From positions 256,287,863 to 256,351,862 of the forward strand of contig CP136064.1 of NCBI GenBank assembly GCA_032622095.1: a stretch of DNA of 64,000 nt, given 5' to 3'. Of the stretch, positions 23,355 to 35,323 are shown one piece after another (position 1 is the first letter of the stretch; each line of letters begins with the position of its first letter). Both the position numbers and the translations under genes were made by a program. Source of the stretch: Siphonodentalium dalli (taxonomy: Eukaryota; Mollusca; Scaphopoda; Gadilida; Siphonodentaliidae). The notes beneath the pieces were generated by a model. The model ran no database searches, was not told the DNA's origin, and saw nothing but the letters and a program-made list of their open reading frames with translations.

Positions 23355-24155
23355 TACACTCTTATGACTAATGTGTAGGTTTTCTACACAAAATGTGTAG
23401 CCCTGCTGCACAATCATTATTCAATTTTGATCTTAAACATATTTGTGTAGTATATGTGTAGTTTCATATTCGTACACAAATTGTGTAACAATTTTTACAC
23501 ATAAATGGGTAAATGTTTACACATTTATACACAACTGTGTGTATAAAATCAACACATATCCCTTACACATTTTGTGTAGGTTCTTACACACACAGTTCGT
23601 AGACAAGAAATGCAAGTTCAGTAGTCCGACCCGTGGGCACAGTATCAAAGATATATGCAGATTTATATGTTAAAACTTTCATGGCGCATAGCGGTATGTA
23701 GTATTTTGTTCTGTACTGTGAGTTTTTGCTTTGAATGAACAAACCAGGGTCGAGGCGTGATTGCATAATATTAGTATTATTACAACAATAATAACAAGAG
23801 TCTAAGGGCAGAAATCGCCATGAAAGTTTTAACAAACCAATCCCCATACACTATCAACACCAAACCCACAAATTGGAATTCCGAACTTACATCCTTGTCT
23901 ACGATCGCTGTAGATTGTATTCCAAAAAATATCCTCAAACAATATGGCCGTCACGTAGCAGACTATGAAACTGAAGGCACTGCAATGCGCATGCTCTACG
24001 TTCTTACACAACTGTGTGTAACAAAATATACACATTATGTGTAGAACGGCACTTGGTCAATGTATTTGTATGTAAAACTACACATTGCTATGTGTATTAA
24101 CCGGGTTTACACATTTGATGTGTATTCGTTTCTACACATTAGTTATAAGAGTGTA
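23355..24155. mobile_element. TA-flanked foldback MITE rich in TACACA/TGTGTA motifs
   Basis: Terminal inverted repeat TACACTCTTATRACTAATG, continuing to TGTAG, at 23355 and inverted at 24155. TA at both outer edges suggests a Tc1/mariner-type target. The two halves (to ~23690 and from ~23815) are inverted relative to each other, for example GTTAAAACTTTCATGGCG near 23673 against CGCCATGAAAGTTTTAAC near 23817. Both arms carry a dozen or so small palindromes of the type ACACA-N-TGTGT, probably transposase-binding repeats. No transposase is encoded. It sits inside the CT-rich array, which resumes at 24156. Confidence 0.75.
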
Positions 24156-24530
24156 TTTGAAACTCGGGTCATCTAAGGACACAGGTCAATGTTTATTAGT
24201 GAGTCTGTCGCGTAATTGAAATAAAGGGATTATAAGACAAAAGGATTAGGGTGTCTGGACCTTATATAAACACCTATCAATAAACAATGACTATCTCTGT
24301 CTGTAGTTCTCACAATCTGTTTCTTACTACTCCGTCGCATCTGCTCGTCCATTTGCTTGTATTTCAAGGCGGCTTTCTCTAAATAACTGTCATTTTATCA
24401 GGTAGTTATAGTTTGAAAATTAGTCAGATATACATAGAAATCGACCTGGTTCAAATACGGGAAGCGAATCCGGGTTATTCTCGATTGATAATCTGGGACC
24501 CGGGTCTCTGTCTCTTTCCCACTCTAAGAG
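24156..24530. repeat. Degenerate CT-rich tandem array, right part
   Basis: Continues the array of 22505-23354 after the foldback insertion: TTTGAAACTCGGGTC picks up directly, and a further unit with GGGAAGCGAATCCGGGTTAT lies near 24460. Confidence 0.7.
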
Positions 24531-24920
24531 TGGGAAAGTAATACCGGTACTGCGCGTGCCGGCATTACACGTGTGTCTTGCTAAATCATGAGGCCGAATT
24601 TAGGGGCTAATTGTGTTATAAATATATATATTAAATTTATAATACTTTCCAAATATACGTGATTAAATGTAAAATAGTTCATGGGGGATCTGATGCATGC
24701 ATCTTCTTTTTTTGTAAGGAACTAACGGTGGTAGCTTTGTTTGTTTGTTTGTTTTTAATTTGGTGTGATATTTATGTACATGAGGTTTTGAGCTTCAATT
24801 AGCTCTCAGTAGCTCGTACAGCTCTATTGGTTAAAATATTTGGTAGGTAGATAATTTTTTTTTTTAAATCTGCAATTATTAAAATATTGGTTTATTTGTT
24901 TTTTCTTTTGCAAGTTTTTT
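24531..24920. other. No gene recognised
   Basis: AT-rich spacer with short T and GTTT runs (about 24735-24755). Confidence 0.5.
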
Positions 24921-24921
24921 T

Positions 24922-25640
24922 TACATGTCTTCCAGTGGTCTTGTCTCTCCGTCAACTCTTAAAGTCATGTATCTGGCGTTTTGATACCAATCGTCTTTTC
25001 TGCCATTCAGAATGAATATTTCGTTTTCGTGGCATAAGTGCATAAGTTTGCTACCGGAGCCATTCACTTTGGTGTCCGGGTTAAATCTCTTTACACTGGC
25101 GCTTTTAATAGAATGTTTGCTAATAAGTCGGTCTGCCAGTGCGCTATCATCTATGGTGCCTGTTCGAGAGTTAAAGTCTCCTGGTAGAACATGATCGAAT
25201 GATATAAGTTTGTCTAAGATAGAGATGTGGGTATTATCGAATGTATTCTCGTTAAATTATTTCGATGTTTCGCATGGAATATACATTCCCAATAGCATGT
25301 GAGGGTCCTTTTCCTACTTGGATCTTACACCAGAAAATTGTTCCACAATCGTCATTTATGATCTCGAAATGCTCTTTATATATATCTCTCTCTCTTACAG
25401 CTACACACAGACCGCCTGAGCGGACTTTTGATATCCTTTTCCTATTCTTAAATTCTAAGATATGAAAATCATTTACAGAGATATTGATTATGTCAATGTT
25501 ATCCGTGTTTGTCTCTTGAAAGAGTAAAAAGTCAATACCTATTGTAAATTGTGCCCGGCAAATCAACGATTGGCTTTGACACAGGGGCATCTTTGTCATA
25601 CAAATCGTCGGCTGTAAAATGTTCTGCACACGCGGAGAGA
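24922..25640 (-). pseudogene. LINE endonuclease (APE-type) fragment
   Basis: Minus-strand remnant of a non-LTR retrotransposon endonuclease. From 25629 to about 25256 it reads LLFQETNTDNIDI (the QET metal-binding motif), SGGLCVAVRE, GTIFWCKIQVG and AIGNVYSM. After a one-base frame change near 25255 it continues FDHVLPGDFNSRTGT, where GDFN-R is the classical catalytic motif, then GSKLMHLCHENEIFILNGR. No reverse transcriptase follows, so it is a partial copy, broken at both ends. Family probably CR1/L2- or RTE-like; I cannot place it more closely. It ends about 140 bases before the start of the lectin gene. Confidence 0.8.
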
Positions 25641-25687
25641 CGTCGCATGGAGTAATGATTTGAGCGGCAATTTTCGTGGGCTCAGAA

Positions 25688-25695
25688 TATTAAAA
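25688..25695 (+). promoter_or_regulatory. Possible TATA-like element of the lectin gene
   Basis: TATTAAAA about 90 bases upstream of the ATG at 25780. Weak evidence: position and composition only. Confidence 0.25.
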
Positions 25696-25779
25696 CAAGG
25701 AGAGACCTGTGATTCTTAAAACAACGAACGATCACAGCAAGTTTGTTTGTAATTTAACTAAAACATTGTGACCAACAAA

Positions 25780-26086
25780 ATGTTTGGACCCGTGCTTCTC
25801 CTCCTCTTGTCAGCAAGCCGCATCAGCAGTGAATTCAAGTGGACCGCCAGGTTCCAAATGCAAACAGGAATGTCGGACATGAACGCACGTGCAGAGGATT
25901 ATCAGATTTCAGCTTCACGTGCCGCCAGTGATTTGGTGTGTGGGGTTTTCTGTTTGAAAAAACTCGAATGCCGGGCAGCCACATTTTTCACCAATTTCGC
26001 TGGTGGAAATAATTGCTACCTGAGTCGGAACTCAACCGCAAATCTTCAGCCAGACCCAGGGGCCATAACCATGGTCCCTTTAAGAG
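25780..26086 (+). CDS. PAN/apple-C-type lectin gene, exon 1 (signal peptide and PAN domain)
   Basis: Coding exon of 307 nt. The ATG at 25780 is preceded by an in-frame stop (25759-25761); an upstream GTG at 25768 is not needed. Residues 1-18 are a signal peptide (MFGPVLLLLLSASRISS). Residues about 20-100 form a PAN/apple-like domain with four cysteines (LVCGVFCLKKLEC, then NNCYLSR) and an N-glycosylation site NST. The exon ends AGAG followed by the donor GTAAGA, leaving one base of a split codon (phase 1). Exon 2 at 50561 supplies the other two bases. The product is a secreted 238-residue protein of three exons, a PAN plus C-type lectin combination familiar among invertebrate, particularly molluscan, secreted lectins; a role in sugar or microbe recognition is inference. 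Confidence 0.85.
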
Positions 26087-26246
26087 GTAAGACACGCACG
26101 AATTATATATACTTTATCTTTATGTATTTTATAGTATACTTGTTTAGCGGAACGTTTCATATACATACACACTACGTATTTTATAGTATACTCGTTTTCC
26201 GGAACGTTTCATATGCATACACACTACGTATTTATATTATACTAGC

Positions 26247-27062
26247 TGGTGGGCCCGATTTGTCCGGGCTGTTTCCCCTCTGCTTTCCGGCGAAAGGCGA
26301 GATTTGACCTTGAATTGACCAACTTGAAGGTCAAGGTCAGGTCGGGGGTCACGATTTGAACCGTCCAAAACACTCCCCGGACAAAAGGACCCGACAAAAA
26401 TACTCGTCGAAATCCGTCCGTTTTTACCCGATTTGACCTTGAATTGACATTTTGAAGGTCAAGGTCAGGTTGGGGTCACGATTTGACACGTTAAAACACT
26501 CCCCGGACAAAAGTACCCATAGGTATCAAATTTCGTAGAAATCCGACCGGCAGTTTTGCGGCCATAGCTAACAGACAAACAGAGACAGAAGTCCCAAAAT
26601 ATATATTAGATACTAGCTGAAACAAGCCCCCTCCGACGCTAAATACAAGCTCCCGAGCTTTTGTTCAGCGTCGGAGGGGCTTGGGGCCCCTTTGTGTAGG
26701 GGCTGGCGCACTTTTTGACCTTAGACAGCTCTAGGCGTCCCCCTTGTACGCTTCCAGCACATTTTGATAAAAAAAAAATTATTTAAAACAAAAATATTTA
26801 AATATTTTGATTAAAAAAAAATGTTTAAATAAATTTTTTATATTGAGCTCAAATTAATAAGCATATATATATTTTTTCTCAATTAGATTTTTTAAAATCC
26901 AAATTTTTTAAAAATTAAAGCCGTTTAACTTATAACCTCCGCCAGGGTACCCCGAGTCACTTGAAATCGGACAAGCGTGTAGTCTTTGAGAAAAATCCGG
27001 ACTAACAGATAGACAGATAGACAGACAAACGGACAGACAGATCCTACTCTTATATATATGTT
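26247..27062 (+). repeat. Two adjacent ACTAG-headed interspersed repeats
   Basis: One begins TATACTAGCTGGTGGGCCCG (26246) and repeats the phrases GATTTGACCTTGAATTGAC and ACACTCCCCGGACAAAAG twice. The second begins GATACTAGCTGAAACAAGCC (26602), contains a GTCGGAGGGGCTTG stem, and ends with GACAGATAGACAGACAAACG and CCTACTCTTATATATATG. The same pair occurs inverted at 57155-58325. Class uncertain; no coding sequence. Confidence 0.6.
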
Positions 27063-28240
27063 TGTCCTTTAGAATATAAGTTATGGGAACCATCCAGAAG
27101 GAACTGACGTGTGTCGATTGACACGAGGTTCATGCAAGTTAAGAAGCGCCTCATTCTTGAAATTTCGAAAAAATATATAGATAATATAAATAATTACGGC
27201 CAAATTTATGAACTGAAATGATCAACAGATGAAAAAAAAATCTAAACTTAGGGGTTGTCATATCCAACAGTTGGAAGAACCCGTTGTAAACTGGATGAAA
27301 ACTCGAACCTAACATGGTGCTGCAAACAGAAGTTACTGGAAGGGGGTGCATTAAGAAACTATAGGCGAATACCCCAAACGGAACCCTCTAGCCACGTCCC
27401 TGCTAGCTCATGATTTACACTGATTTAACGTTTCCATTCGTTGTACAGTTCCGGGCCTATAATGTCTAATAACACAGGATAGCCTGTACTATTAATATGA
27501 CAGAACATAAAACACAAACAAACATGCACGTTTTAACCCTTGCACATGCACCCCCACTCTAAAGATGATCCATGTGCCGGCCTGTCCGAATGATAATTGG
27601 GATATTTTCAAGCAGAAACGGTCAAAATGTGAAGTACATCATTCCCATCTTTGACATCCCACATCTGTGTTTGGCGACATCTCGATATGCGGCGTTGATA
27701 CCCGAAATTATGGTGAGTACTCATCCTTGGACGCAAATAGTATTTTCCGAACCGCTCTGCAGGCTAGACAATTTTATGGTTAATTAAACATATATTTTTC
27801 TATTGACACACGCATTATCCGTCATCTCTGATAATTATGTTTCAAACGAACTACCTAACGTCAAAAAGTGTCTACTATTTATGATAAAATCGTAAATGAG
27901 TCGGAATTTCTATTAAATTTATCGGGGTGAGAGTAAGATATGGTCGCTATCCCATTGAGGGAACATTCAGCTTTGCGAAACTATCTTTTGAATAGTGGAT
28001 ATCACCATTTAACTGGCAGATATAAAGCTTCATCTGAGGGAAGATATGTTAATTTATCAAAACCGCAATTCTCGGGTTTGGTGATACTCTCGCGATCGGG
28101 TTTGGTGATACCCTCGTGTTTGGCGATACCACGTACACGGGGGTGATATCGGAAGCCATCGTATTTTGAATCGTAGCGTACGGAATGTAAACAGATGACA
28201 AACAGGAAGTCACAATTTCCTGTTATAAAACGAAGTTTAC
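27063..28240. other. No gene recognised (intron 1)
   Basis: AT-rich intronic sequence. A short run near 28074-28130 repeats GGGTTTGGTGATAC, otherwise featureless. Confidence 0.5.
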
Positions 28241-28402
28241 TACTAAACATTTATTGCATTGTTTCGAGGTTGACACGAGGATTTATCAACCCGAGGAAGT
28301 TCATATTCATCGAGGGCGCAGGCCGAGCTGAATATTAACTTCCAAAGGTTGATAAATTCTCATGTCAACCTTGAAACAATGCAATAAATGTTTTAATATA
28401 TG
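28241..28402. mobile_element. Hairpin MITE, copy 1
   Basis: Long palindrome: CATTTATTGCATTGTTTCGA ... with GAGGTTGACACGAGGATTTA mirrored by TAAATTCTCATGTCAACCTT and AAACAATGCAATAAATG. The middle contains GAGGGCGCAGGCCGAG. A second copy lies at 31896-32066. Confidence 0.8.
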
Positions 28403-30283
28403 ATCTACCAATGTTATCAAGCCCCATTAAACCTGAAAAACCTTACTGACCCGTGTATATACATGTATGTAAATGGGTCCATCAAATGCACAACAATGTA
28501 GATAGCTATTGTTTCCATGGGTACTTACACGAGGTGTCAATAATCCTTTAGTCCAATCGCTTGTAGTCTATTCCTCGTTTTTTTGGGGGGTTTTAATGAT
28601 TTGTTAGATTTGGGAACTTGGGTTTTGAAACCTTTGTTGCTGATTCAATGTTGATGTTAGAAAAGAATCGGTGTCTAATTCATAAATCTTTTCTTTGCAA
28701 TTATAATAAAATATATACAAGGAGATAACAAACATCAACAAATATATGACAATAGTTTAATATACGAATGTGCAAATCTCAATTTCGAACTTTTTCAGCA
28801 ATAAAATATAATTATTCCAAAATGCTATCTCGTTCTAGCTGAATACCCTCTTGAAATGTCGAAGAGACGCTTTCATCGCCCGGTATTTTCTCTTCTGGGG
28901 TTGAACCCTGCCGCCACCACTAAGTTGAAGTATATATGGTCGATTCTGTATATGTCTGCTCTGTCTTGATGTGGTGGATCATGTCAAATATGTTTGTATT
29001 CGCTTTCTTATTTGATTAAGTTATTTATAGCCTCACTTCGATGTGAGACAACTAACTTGCCGCCATTTGAGATTCAAGTTTATAAAATAACATGACAATG
29101 TTGTGACAAAGACGTGTTATTTTGGAAAGACACATGGAATTTGCTATCAATATTGTTAAGTAATTTCGATGCCTTAGATGGACAGCAATAATACCGTAGT
29201 TGTCAGTACCCAATGGCATGCCTACTGTTTATAATAATTTAAGTCTAATTTGAAATTAGTTTGGGTGTAACATTAATTTTAGTGGAACAAAGCCAATGGT
29301 GAATAAAATGTATTGTTATCCTTCATCACATTTTCCTCTCTTCTGATTGGCTGAGAGTGCGTCACATGGCGGGCGATAAATCACCATATTACCCTCGAGG
29401 GTAACATTGTCTCAGTTATTGACCGCTCAGCTGTTACCAGTAAACATAGAACTACAGAACTCACCGCGCAGAGATTCTCTGACAGCTCTCTGATAATTTC
29501 GAAAAACACTGTTTTTATAAACCCCACCGTTTCATAATAACCGCGAACTGTGGTGTTTGCTAATTTGCATAATTGTGTGGTTTTTTATTTGCAATTGAAG
29601 CACGCTATGTATAAATGGTGTTATCATAGACACATATCTGTTATAAGGTGTAATATTCATATTGGACCTTTTTATATCAATAATAAAGACCGTGGGACAA
29701 ATAGATAAACCTTATTATGTAGTTGGTATGCTGCAGACAATTGCACATACGATGTACATACGTTACAACTACGCTTATGTACTAGATCAAATAGCCACTC
29801 TTTGATGTTTATCAACTGATTATTTATTTTCTTCAATACATTCATCAGACTTCAGAGAATACCCGTATGTTACGTAACGATCTGTGACAGATGTCAATTT
29901 CTTTTTGCACTACTGCAACGTGTTAGTTCCACATTTTAGCATTCTGGAAATTAACACGTCTGTCGGCGTCTTCACGCTCATTTGAAACGAAACCGAACAT
30001 TTCGCTGCATGGCTACTCAACTTCGAAATTGCTTTACTCCTCTTTCCGTGAACCGATTTCCACAATGCAACCAGCAAACTGACCGGAGAATATCTGCGCA
30101 AATGACGGGTCTGTTAATTGATCAAGATTATGAATGTTTTATTTTCTAAATAGCGATGATTCCAACATAAAATTAACTTTTCGAACTGGATTAAAGAATA
30201 TATGCGCGCATTTATGCCTGCTGTTAAGGAGGTTCGTGTGTACTCCATTGTCAGATAACAAAACAGTTATCACCCTTGTTTTC
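28403..30283. other. No gene recognised (intron 1)
   Basis: No supported feature beyond a small GTTACCCTCGAGGGTAAC-type palindrome near 29391-29405. Confidence 0.5.
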
Positions 30284-30394
30284 GTGAGACACGGGGATTT
30301 GTCGCCGCTCTCGACCTGTAATGTCACCCTCGGGCCTGGCGGCCCTCGGGTGACATTCCAGGTCTCGAGCGGGCGACAAATCTCCGTGTCTCAC
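30284..30394. mobile_element. GC-rich hairpin MITE
   Basis: 111-bp palindrome: GTGAGACACGGGGATTTGTC pairs with GACAAATCTCCGTGTCTCAC, and the inner arms carry AATGTCACCCTCGGGCC and GGCCCTCGGGTGACATT around a 4-base centre. Much more GC-rich than its surroundings. Confidence 0.8.
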
Positions 30395-30445
30395 TCAATC
30401 CCGGGCGATAATTGTATATTATCATGCATGTCTCGTTTGTAGTTG

Positions 30446-30448
<3 letters not shown>

Positions 30449-30486
<38 letters not shown>
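30449..30486. repeat. (AT)n microsatellite
   Basis: AT dinucleotide run shortly after the hairpin. Confidence 0.95.
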
Positions 30487-30493
<7 letters not shown>

Positions 30494-30499
30494 GAATAC

Positions 30500-31895
30500 A
30501 GACGAAACGTCGAACTATTTGCTTGGAACAGAAAATTGTACATGTTACTCGAGCAACAAGACAGTCGATGAAAGTATAGTTATATACCGAATCAGAAAGA
30601 TAGTTTTACAGCAGCAAGACCTAACCATCTTTAACACTGAGTTGTTGAGAATATTGTCGCAGAATTAAATGGACATCTTCAGAACAGTTTGCAACGAGAC
30701 TAGAAGTCTCAGCTGAAGAGGGTGGCCCCCACTACAAAGACAGTTGACTACAGTGAGTGTTGAGGCTGCATTCACGTGAAGAGGGATATTGGGTGTTTAG
30801 GCAGCATTCACGGAGCTGTTTTGTGGCATCGATTCTACACACGCAGTTTAGAGTGGACCACGCTTTGGTGAATGATTGTTTCGAGAAGCATTATGGATGT
30901 CAATGATCAATATACAATATAGGTTTGTTAAAATAATAAATATGAATACGAATCGCCGTTACAAACAACAGTTTACAATTTCGCTGAGTGAACATGAAAA
31001 TCGCCCATGACTACTCATTTGAAACGCATTCATTCGGCACGCTGAAACAATATATTTCGGAGGACACCTAATACGCACACGCTTGACTACCAAACGGTAA
31101 CATATCGGGGTTCACGATATGATGGCTATTGGCATACAATCGCGACCACGGGAGGTACGCGTGGTTTCGATTGACTATATTGAATATTTAATCTGAAGGG
31201 TAATAACTCTATAAAGAATGTACCTTTACGAAATAACGGCGATTTGTATCAGAAATTACAACACCACAATAGATCAGCTCTGGTTAAATATAAGTCAAAT
31301 TCTTCTTTTGGGTGAGTGGGCTTTGGGGAGGTTTGGGTTACGCTCCTTAAAACACTTCTTCAAATAATATTTCCGTTAATTCGTAAAATTATTTCTATAT
31401 TTCGCTCTATTTCGCCATTTCGCTGCATTTTTTATTCCGCTATTTCGCTGTATTTTCCTATTTCGCTTTTTCGTTGTATTTCATATTTCGATAATTCGCT
31501 ATATTGACATATTATGGGATTTGGGATTATATGATACCCTACATCCTGATATTCAATCGAACATCAAGTGCCACCCGTGCTCGCGATTAGATGCCACTAG
31601 CCATCCAATCGTGAACCCCGATTACATATTGTTTGCTATCAAATCCTTGGCGTATTGGCTGCGGAGGCAAACCGTTCTTTAATTAATACAGACTATATTT
31701 GCGACCCAAACTCCTTTGCCGGCGCTATTTCTGCAAGCTCGTCGGCAAAGTGAGAATAAGCCAACTCATGACGTCGCGTGACTGAAAGTATTATTAACCT
31801 TCTTGCCTATTTATAGCACAAACCATTAGATATCGTGATTTATCAACTTCATTTCCGTATGGTATAGTATTGGACTTTTAGAATAAAATTTATGA
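30500..31895. other. No gene recognised (intron 1)
   Basis: About 31385-31505 is a low-complexity run of TATTTCGCT-like words that creates a spurious open frame. A short stem CTTTGCCGGCG/CGTCGGCAAAG lies near 31710-31752. Confidence 0.5.
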
Positions 31896-32066
31896 TCATA
31901 TAATACTATACATTTGTTGCATGGTTTCGAGGTTGACATGAGGATTTATTAACCCGAGGAAGTTAATATTCACCGAGGCCACAGGCCGAGGTGAATATTA
32001 ACTTCCAAGGGTTGATAAATCCTCATGTCATCCTCGAAACCATGCAACAAGTGTTTTATTATATGA
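31896..32066. mobile_element. Hairpin MITE, copy 2
   Basis: Same family as 28241-28402: GTTGCATGGTTTCGAGGTTG mirrored by GAAACCATGCAAC, centre GAGGCCACAGGCCGAGG. The two ends also share TCATATAAT in inverted orientation. Confidence 0.85.
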
Positions 32067-32129
32067 ACTAGCGGTATTCTTTACTTGGTAGCCAATTAGA
32101 GTACTACTAGTGGAATGGATTAGTAAAAG

Positions 32130-32600
32130 AATTGTTCAAATTGTGAATAAAGCATGAAATTTTGCACATATGTACATATTCACATACCATTTGATATTGG
32201 ATATGGAGCCATAACCCCTCTTTTAAGGGGTTTTCCTAATTTAAAGAGCGTTTCGTGATTATATAATTTATTAAATGTCACAATTAATCTTACCATGGAA
32301 TCTGCGAATTAAAATTAGGCATATACAATAAGTATGTCTCTGTGAGATATAATGGCACATTTTTAGGGCGAAATTGGAACTCCCCCGTTCAAGATGACCG
32401 TAAAAATGGCAGCCGTAATTTGAAAATTTGTCGATTTTTCACTAATATCTTCTAGACCAGTGTCTTCTGTGTGGAACTTGTTCGGAAATGTGACTTTATT
32501 TTTTTATTTTGTATTGTTCATGTTAACTAATCATTGGAGCAATGAAATATGCCATTCATGATATCCCAGCCCCAGCCCAATAATGCCAGTTTACCAATTA
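32130..32600 (+). repeat. ~1.3-kb non-coding repeat family, copy a (5' half)
   Basis: Shares GTTCAAATTGTG, TTTGCACATATGTACATATT, ATTGGATATGGAGC, GAGATATAATG.CACATTTTT, and CATTGGAGCAATGAAATATG with the inverted copy at 49180-50165 and partly with 59860-60570. No open frame is conserved. Confidence 0.8.
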
Positions 32601-32639
32601 TGCATATATATTGGAATTTGGCAACGAGAAATTGTTAAT

Positions 32640-32983
32640 TTCCTCCACGCACGACTTACACCCAATTTTTGAACAGCTGGACAGGTTAATTGTGACCTAG
32701 TTTTTTATTTTGAGATTGACTAGTAGCGGCACAAAACGAATCCAGAACAATAGCCTCGTGGCTGCTATGGTTATGCCTACGCAGGCGATTTAGCAACGAA
32801 AACTGACCTTTTTTCATTATGTTGACCCCATGCACGACATACGCCCAATTTTGAACAGCTGGACGAGCGTATGTGACCTGGTTGGTGATTTCTAGATGGA
32901 CTAGTCGCGGCACAAGAAGAATCCAGAAAGGATGGCACCGTAGCTGCTGTGATTATGCATACATACATGTGGGCGATTCAGTA
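32640..32983 (+). repeat. Two diverged units of a ~170-bp tandem repeat
   Basis: Each unit contains GCACGAC, CCAATTTTTGAACAGCTGGA or similar, GACTAGT.GCGGCACAA, and GGCGATTTAGCAACGA. They are distantly related to the array at 35836-36545. Confidence 0.6.
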
Positions 32984-33120
32984 ACGATGATGATGATGAT
33001 TGTTTATTTGTATAATATTTACAAGCTTATGACAATGGTGATAATAAACAAACAAAAATGATATTATACAGGAGCGACATGGCACAGATGGGCCGTCTTC
33101 CTGTCGCCCCTACGTATACA
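32984..33120 (-). repeat. Truncated LINE 3' tail
   Basis: On the minus strand the segment reads GGGGCGACAGGAAGACGGCC, CATGTCGCTCCTG, then TACAAATAAACAATCATCAT ending in an ATC repeat, the usual form of a CR1/L2-type LINE 3' end. No coding sequence remains. Confidence 0.5.
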
Positions 33121-34739
33121 ACTAATGAAGTGAAACGATAATGAAAAGGATAGAATGTACTTCATAATAGACAAATAAAGTATCCAAACCACTTATGGGA
33201 TGCATCTACATGTATATGTGTTACTACATATGTATTGGTTGTATTCATGGGCTTATATTAAATATGTCACTAATGATGGGGGTATGGCCGGGGCTGTTTC
33301 GAATATTTACTGGTTAAGAAAGTATAATGGCTTCCGATTATCAAATGCATTGAGAGATCGTTGTTGCAGGAGCAAGTATTTGTTTCAGGTTATCGAGGAA
33401 TTCATATATCGATATGTAGGAAGCAATTTCTCGTTTCGTCCCGCCAAAATGTTAAGGTGAACATACCAGACGGCATTACAATGACTACAATGATGGGAGG
33501 ATTAGGGATTGTTATCATATTATGAGAACTGGGAACTAGAAACTGGGGTTGGTCTGGGAACTAGTAACGGAATTCATGGAACTTGTGTAAGGGCAGATAT
33601 GAAGCTACTCAAAAACTCACAAAAAACCTTCAACGGCATTACAGCACAATAAATTGGGTTGATACAGTGCAATGCTAATATGGGTGAATCTGTGTTTTTG
33701 TTTTTAAATAAGAATTAAAAGATTATTTAGCTGGTTTTGAATGAGATGATATATACCGTGCCACGGTGCCACACACCAATGCAAACTGTATGTACTCTAT
33801 ATATGTAGACATCAGAGGCTACATAGGTGAAGCTGTACCTCCCTGGTGTTACTTGTAACTTGTAACGAATCGTAATGCGCATGGAATTATACCTGCTAAG
33901 TTAATGGCACCTAATCGTATCGTTGTCTCCTAAAATTTTGTGGACCGAACAATGAAGAGCATTTTTTTGATAAATCATGTTTCCGATGGGTGGGAAAGTA
34001 GTGTGGGGACCGTGGATATAATCTAGGAATCTGGTACTGATATATACGGCGCGGCAATGCCGAAAGTTGTGTGGTTTAGAATAATTCAATTGTCCGATGG
34101 TTGGTCGAGTTGGATTGTCTTCATCTAGAAATGATACACCAAATCATATTAAATAAAAGGTCGACCGACCACAATGTCCCTGGAGACGGTGGCTAACTGA
34201 AGGATTGGATATGTCCGGAATAAATGTCATCATCCGGAAACCTCAAATGTTGAAAATCAAGAAAATTCGTCAAACTAGGGGCCATAATTGCGGTAGAAAA
34301 GATCGGATAAGTCTGGTTTTCGAACTCGTTCAAGATATTTAAAAAAAACAGCTCTTACGCAAAACATTGTTAAAATCGGTTAATATTTGTTCAAGTTATT
34401 GCGCTAACGAACTAGAAAAGTCGGCAAAAATGACAAGAACTCGACAATAATGGTTCCAACCAAACTCAGAATTGCAGGTTCCAACGATTTTTAATATCTG
34501 TGCCAAATTAAAAAAAAATGACTGGAAAATGACGGAATATGTACACAGGCTCGGGCTAAAGTTGGGTCCCAGGATGTATGATGCTATGTCAAAAATGTTT
34601 TCTATTAAATATGTATGGCAGTGTGCGTTTTAGTCATGGTTTGAACGATGAACCCATTTCTTTGTGATAGATGCCAAGATTAATCAATTAATTTGCAATT
34701 GAGTTAAAGGGAGGTAAAAGCTATTCTGCATCATAAGTT
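33121..34739. other. No gene recognised (intron 1)
   Basis: Open frames at 33200-33460 and 33901-34089 show no domain or splice context. Confidence 0.5.
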
Positions 34740-35323
34740 TCAAGATATATCCAAGTAGACCCACGGAGCGTCGATAAACCTAGCGGTATTTTCAATTAGG
34801 AGATTCATTTCAACAGAACATTGTTTGTCAGTATCTATAGAGAGATTTTTAATCACCTCTCCAATTCTGTTCGCTGCCACCATTCTCATAAGATTACTAT
34901 ATGGATTTCCAGAATAACAGGTGCGCCTTGTGTGGTAAAAGCCTTTTGTATTTATCACATTGAGTGCTTCTTTCAACGGTTTACATTTCAACATCAGAAT
35001 CCCCTTCCTGCTGAAACTTTGACGAGCAACACATGCCAATCGATATAGGTATCGCTGGGCATGTATTGACAAGGCTGAAATATAGCTCCAGTCTTATAAT
35101 TGATGCTACGTACACAGAATGACAATGCTTTCATGAAATTCCTATCCGATTGATTATTACAATACAAATTGGCATTGTCTTGGAGAATGACTATATACAT
35201 ATATTGCATATTTTGGTTATAAATGTTGTCCGACTTAAGTTGGCTGAATATTAGGCACAAATAAATTGCTAGTTTTCCGGGTGACATCCTGTCTGAGTGT
35301 AAACAAGAAGTCAAGACTGTCAC
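34740..35323 (-). pseudogene. Unrecognised coding-like sequence with two degenerate paralogues nearby
   Basis: Two overlapping minus-strand frames. The upstream one (35323-34994) contains KLAIYLCLIFSQL, NLYCNNQSDRNFMKALSFC and NYKTGAIFQPCQYM. The other (35072-34740) contains LKCKPLKEALNVINTKGFYH, TRRTCYSGNPYS, ANRIGEVIKNLSI and APWVYLDIS. The second half is homologous at DNA level to the plus-strand units at 39545-39975 and 40003-40410, where TSTKGVYCPRHTC corresponds to NTKGFYHTRRTC. I recognise no family. The overlap in different frames suggests a frameshift or an unrecognised splice; it could be a small decayed gene or the coding remnant of an element. Confidence 0.4.

Noticed and set aside
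31316-31507. Phe/Ser/Ile-rich frame
   Set aside because: Low-complexity TATTTCGCT repetition.
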